DNA of 8,035 bases from JAHFUI01 sp041485905. GTDB taxonomy: Bacteria; Acidobacteriota; Vicinamibacteria; Vicinamibacterales; CAVVIG01. The stretch covers positions 1-8,035 of the forward strand of contig JBGPKK010000206.1 in the NCBI GenBank assembly GCA_041485905.1, written 5' to 3'. Positions within the stretch are counted from its first letter, which is position 1, and each line of letters opens with the position of its first letter. Shown here piece by piece: positions 5,785 through 8,035 of this stretch. Under the pieces are notes generated by a model. That model ran no database searches and was not told where the DNA came from. It saw only the letters and a program-made list of their open reading frames with translations. The position numbers were made by a program, and so were the translations under genes.

Positions 5785-6665
5785 GATGCCAGTCCGCTAG
5801 CGCGCGCCTGCTCGAGGGCGAGCGCCGCGACATCCTTGTTGGCGTCGCCGTGCGCGATGGCGCCGAGGAGCCTGTCGCGAAACGTGTTGCCGCTCGGCAG
5901 CGGAACGCGCGCGATGTCGCCGGCTGCGAGGATCAGGTTCGCGTCCTTGAGATTCAATGCGATCGTCGACCCCGCGCGGTCGTAGCTTTCGTCGACGATG
6001 ATCTTGCCATAGACCTTGTACGCCGGGGCGGAAAAGAGACCGTCCGTCATGACGTCGTAGAACACCTGCGGCATCACACCGTACTTTCGCACAAGCGAGA
6101 ACGCTTCCCCCATCGCCTGAATCGCGCAGCCGAGCACGAGGTTGTTGGCGAGCTTGATGGCGCTGGCGGCTTCCGGTTCGGTGCCTGCATGAAACCTCAG
6201 CCGGCCGATGATCGTAAACAGCGGCTCGCATCGCCGCACGGCTTCGTCCGCGCCACCGGAAACGATGCCGAGTTGTCCCGAGGCGGCGAGGTCCGGCCGG
6301 CCGAGCACGGGCGCGGCGACGAGCGTCTGCCCCGCCGCGGCGTGTGCGGCGGCGAGCGCCCGGATCGTGCCGATGCCGTAGGTCCCCATCGCGAGGTGAA
6401 TGGCGCCTGGCGGAAGCGAATCGCACAGGCCCCCCTTCCCGAACGCCACGTCGTGAACCGCCGCGTCTTCCGCCAGCATGGTGATCACGACGTCGCGCCC
6501 GGCCGACAGATCAAGGAGCGACGAGGCGACCCGCGCGCCGGCGGCGGCTGCCTTCGCTGTGGCCTGGGGCACGACATCGTAGACGACGAGATCGTGCCCG
6601 CCCTCGAGGATCCGGCCGGCCATCCCCGAGCCCATCCGGCCCAGGCCAATGAACCCGACGTTCAT
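5781..6665 (-). CDS. Beta-hydroxyacid dehydrogenase family oxidoreductase, copy B
   Basis: Predicted 294-residue cytosolic NAD(P)-dependent oxidoreductase of the 3-hydroxyisobutyrate dehydrogenase/6-phosphogluconate dehydrogenase-like superfamily. An N-terminal Rossmann domain (about 1-160) opens with VGFIGLGRMGSGM (3-15). The all-helical C-terminal domain follows, with the catalytic Lys171 and Asn175 in AIKLANN. The substrate loop reads APVLGRP (118-124) instead of the APVSGG of classical 3-hydroxyisobutyrate dehydrogenase. After the second strand the sequence is VVYDVVPQA, with Asp30 where an acidic residue usually grips the NAD ribose, so NAD preference is inferred. It is colinear, without gaps, with copy A and about 65% identical (190 of 294 by hand). 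The ATG overlaps the copy A stop (ATGA at 6665-6662); an ATG upstream at 6713 would extend 16 residues into copy A and spoil the Rossmann start. Its TGA in turn overlaps the PepSY start. Confidence 0.93.
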   Translation of the reverse strand: MNVGFIGLGRMGSGMAGRILEGGHDLVVYDVVPQATAKAAAAGARVASSLLDLSAGRDVVITMLAEDAAVHDVAFGKGGLCDSLPPGAIHLAMGTYGIGTIRALAAAHAAAGQTLVAAPVLGRPDLAASGQLGIVSGGADEAVRRCEPLFTIIGRLRFHAGTEPEAASAIKLANNLVLGCAIQAMGEAFSLVRKYGVMPQVFYDVMTDGLFSAPAYKVYGKIIVDESYDRAGSTIALNLKDANLILAAGDIARVPLPSGNTFRDRLLGAIAHGDANKDVAALALEQARASGLAS

Positions 6666-7546
6666 TTTTCCAATCCGCTCGCGCGATTCTGCTCGCGCGC
6701 CATCACGGCCCAATCCTTCTCGCCGTCGCCGTGCGCGATCGCGCCGAGCAACCGGTCGCGGACGTTGTTCGCGCTCGGCATCGGCACGCGGGCCTGGTCG
6801 GCGGCGGCCAGCACGAGGTTCAGATCCTTCAGTCCCTGCAGCGTCATGAAGCCGGCCTTGTCGTAGCTTTCGTCGACCATGATCTTGCCGTAGATCTTGT
6901 AGGCGGGTGCGGCGAAGAGCGCGTCGGTCATCACGTCGAACAACACCTGCGGCATCACGCCGTACTTCCGCACGAGCGAGAACGCTTCCGCCATCGCTTC
7001 GATCGCGGCTCCCAGCACGAAGTTATTGGACAGCTTGATGGCGGCGGCGCCTTCCTGCGTCGCTCCGGCCTCGAAGGTCCGTCGCCCGAGGACCTGGAAC
7101 AACGGCTCGCACTGTTTCACCGCGTCGGAGGGTCCCGCGGCGACGATGCCAAGCTGGCCGGCGGCGGCGGCATCGGGTCGGCCGAGCACCGGCGCGCAGA
7201 CCATCTTCTGCTTCGCTTCGTCATGCGCCTTCGCGAGCGTCTGGATCGCTGACACGCTGTGCGTGCCCATGCAGAGATGGATGGCGCCCGGGGCCAGCGA
7301 GTCGCGAACCCCGCCTGTGCCGAGCGTGACCTCTTTCACGGCCGTATCGTCGGCGACCATCGTGATGACGACGTCGCGGCCGCTGCACGCGTCGGCGATC
7401 GACGTTGCGACGCGGGCGCCGGCTGCCGCCAGGTCGGCGGCCTTTTCCTTCGTCCGGTTGTACACAATCAGGTCGTGGCTGCCGCCGAGGATCCGCCGCG
7501 TCATCCCCTGGCCCATCTTGCCAAGACCGATGAAACCCACCTTCAT
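6662..7546 (-). CDS. Beta-hydroxyacid dehydrogenase family oxidoreductase, copy A
   Basis: First gene of the minus-strand operon, 294 residues, same family and same length as copy B. It has the dinucleotide motif VGFIGLGKMGQGM (3-15), the APVLGRP substrate loop (118-124), and catalytic Lys171 with Asn175 in AIKLSNN. The cofactor loop is IVYNRTKEKA, with Asn30-Arg31-Thr32, the pattern of NADP-preferring members, unlike the Asp30 of copy B. The longest identical run between copies is EAFSLVRKYGVMPQV (187-201), in the C-terminal domain. A strong GGAGG (7551-7555 on the plus strand) sits 4 nt ahead of the ATG. The two genes look like an old tandem duplication that kept length but diverged in cofactor use. 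Substrate unknown: the leucine in place of the usual substrate-binding serine argues against ordinary 3-hydroxyisobutyrate dehydrogenase activity. Confidence 0.93.
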   Translation of the reverse strand: MKVGFIGLGKMGQGMTRRILGGSHDLIVYNRTKEKAADLAAAGARVATSIADACSGRDVVITMVADDTAVKEVTLGTGGVRDSLAPGAIHLCMGTHSVSAIQTLAKAHDEAKQKMVCAPVLGRPDAAAAGQLGIVAAGPSDAVKQCEPLFQVLGRRTFEAGATQEGAAAIKLSNNFVLGAAIEAMAEAFSLVRKYGVMPQVLFDVMTDALFAAPAYKIYGKIMVDESYDKAGFMTLQGLKDLNLVLAAADQARVPMPSANNVRDRLLGAIAHGDGEKDWAVMAREQNRASGLEK

Positions 7547-7560
7547 GATTCCTCCGTGAG

Positions 7561-7582
7561 CGCTAATCAGGTCCGCTAATCA
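7561..7582 (-). promoter_or_regulatory. Direct repeat ahead of the dehydrogenase operon, possible operator
   Basis: TGATTAGCG (minus strand) occurs twice, exactly 13 bp apart (plus-strand copies at 7561-7569 and 7574-7582), within 36 bp upstream of the copy A start codon. A weak AT-rich TATATG (7586-7581, read leftward) overlaps the outer copy and could be a -10, though no -35 is evident. A regulator binding site is inferred from the repeat alone. Confidence 0.35.
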
Positions 7583-7703
7583 TATAAGGGCTGCGCACGC
7601 TGTGGCATGGCGCCGCCTGTGGAGTGGGGCATTCTCCTTCGAAGCCACGATCGGAGGGAAGGAGACGTTCTATCCGGAGTACCAGCAACATCCTGTCCTG
7701 AGG

Positions 7704-8035
7704 GTGTGCCTCGACACCAACGTGCTCGTCGCGGCCTTTGCCACTCGCGGGCTTTGCGCCGATGTCATGCGCGTCGTCCTTGCTGAGCACCAGATGATTG
7801 TCGGCGAAGTCGTAATCACCGAACTACGCGAAGTGCTCGTCCGTTGCATCAAGCTACCCGTGGCGACCGTTGACGACATCGTCGCGCTACTTCGAGCGCA
7901 AGAACTTGTACCGAAGCCGCGCAAGCCTTCAGACGTGCCAATCCGAGACCCTCACGACCGTTGGATTCTGGCTTCAGCGGTGGTTGGACGAGCCGATGTA
8001 CTGGTGACGGGCGACCAGGATCTCATCGCCGTTGC
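7704..8035 (+). CDS. PIN-domain toxin-like protein (TIGR00305-type), 3' end outside window
   Basis: At least 110 residues of a PIN-domain ribonuclease of the kind annotated as a putative toxin-antitoxin toxin component. Visible motifs are LDTNVLVAAF with Asp4, ITELREVL with Glu40, RDPHDRWILASA with Asp82 and Asp85, and VTGDQDL with Asp104 and Asp106, so all metal-binding acids are present. Related proteins begin M-R-V-x-L-D-T-N; here that would require a CTG start at 7698, while GTG 7704 gives the shorter start used here. The frame stays open back to 7560, including GTG 7602, so a longer N-terminus is possible. No clear Shine-Dalgarno sequence exists. The gene diverges from the dehydrogenase operon, and no antitoxin is recognisable in the 157 bp between them; one could lie to the right of the window. 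In the nearly complete part no frameshift is seen. Confidence 0.85.
   Translation, partial: MCLDTNVLVAAFATRGLCADVMRVVLAEHQMIVGEVVITELREVLVRCIKLPVATVDDIVALLRAQELVPKPRKPSDVPIRDPHDRWILASAVVGRADVLVTGDQDLIAV

Noticed and set aside
5850..6866. A 338-codon plus-strand open frame across the two dehydrogenase genes
   Set aside because: It lies antisense to both copies; its two halves resemble each other only because the dehydrogenases are duplicates. No motif or ribosome binding site supports it.
7607..7786. Small ORF from ATG 7607 as an antitoxin for the PIN gene
   Set aside because: Arg-rich, no antitoxin motif, and it overlaps the PIN coding frame for most of its second half.

Overview
The window is a GC-rich stretch of bacterial chromosome. 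The gene content is a secreted PQQ-like beta-propeller, a tannase/feruloyl-esterase, a secreted DUF1080 protein, a Uma2 nuclease-fold protein, a PepSY membrane protein, tandem beta-hydroxyacid dehydrogenases and a PIN toxin. With the short intergenic tandem repeats, this looks most like a soil Acidobacteriota genome (Vicinamibacteria-like). That placement is inference from gene style; no rRNA or other marker gene is present. I see no tRNA, rRNA, CRISPR array, phage module or intact insertion sequence.

Layout. Positions 1-185 hold no firm gene; a possible minus-strand gene start runs off the left edge. Five plus-strand elements follow: a probable Tat-exported PQQ-like propeller (186-1577), a tannase/feruloyl-esterase family hydrolase with a complete Ser-Asp-His triad (1696-3267), a secreted DUF1080 (3-keto-disaccharide hydrolase family) protein (3337-3927), a 66-bp relic of the C-terminus of a second tannase (3930-3995), and a Uma2-family protein (4247-4816). 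From the other side a minus-strand operon converges on Uma2, with stop codons that overlap. Read in its own direction it is dehydrogenase copy A (7546-6662), dehydrogenase copy B (6665-5781), then a four-helix PepSY membrane protein (5784-4813). Both junctions are 4-nt ATGA overlaps. A PIN-domain gene, divergent from this operon, starts near 7704 and runs off the right edge.

How the genes may work together. The left half looks like a secreted degradative set: an esterase acting on phenolic esters of plant polymers beside a sugar-modifying DUF1080 protein. The right half is a translationally coupled redox unit whose two dehydrogenases are about 65% identical over 294 aligned residues (hand count, no gaps). 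They differ most in the loop that selects NAD or NADP. The physiological substrates cannot be read from the sequence.

The points most worth a second look are the tannase-tail relic behind the DUF1080 gene, the dehydrogenase pair with divergent cofactor loops, the protein-level conserved seven-residue repeat near the tannase N-terminus, and 7-bp tandem arrays, one next to a perfect TATAAT and another coding the tail of the PepSY protein. I found no clear evidence of a wholly new multi-gene system.
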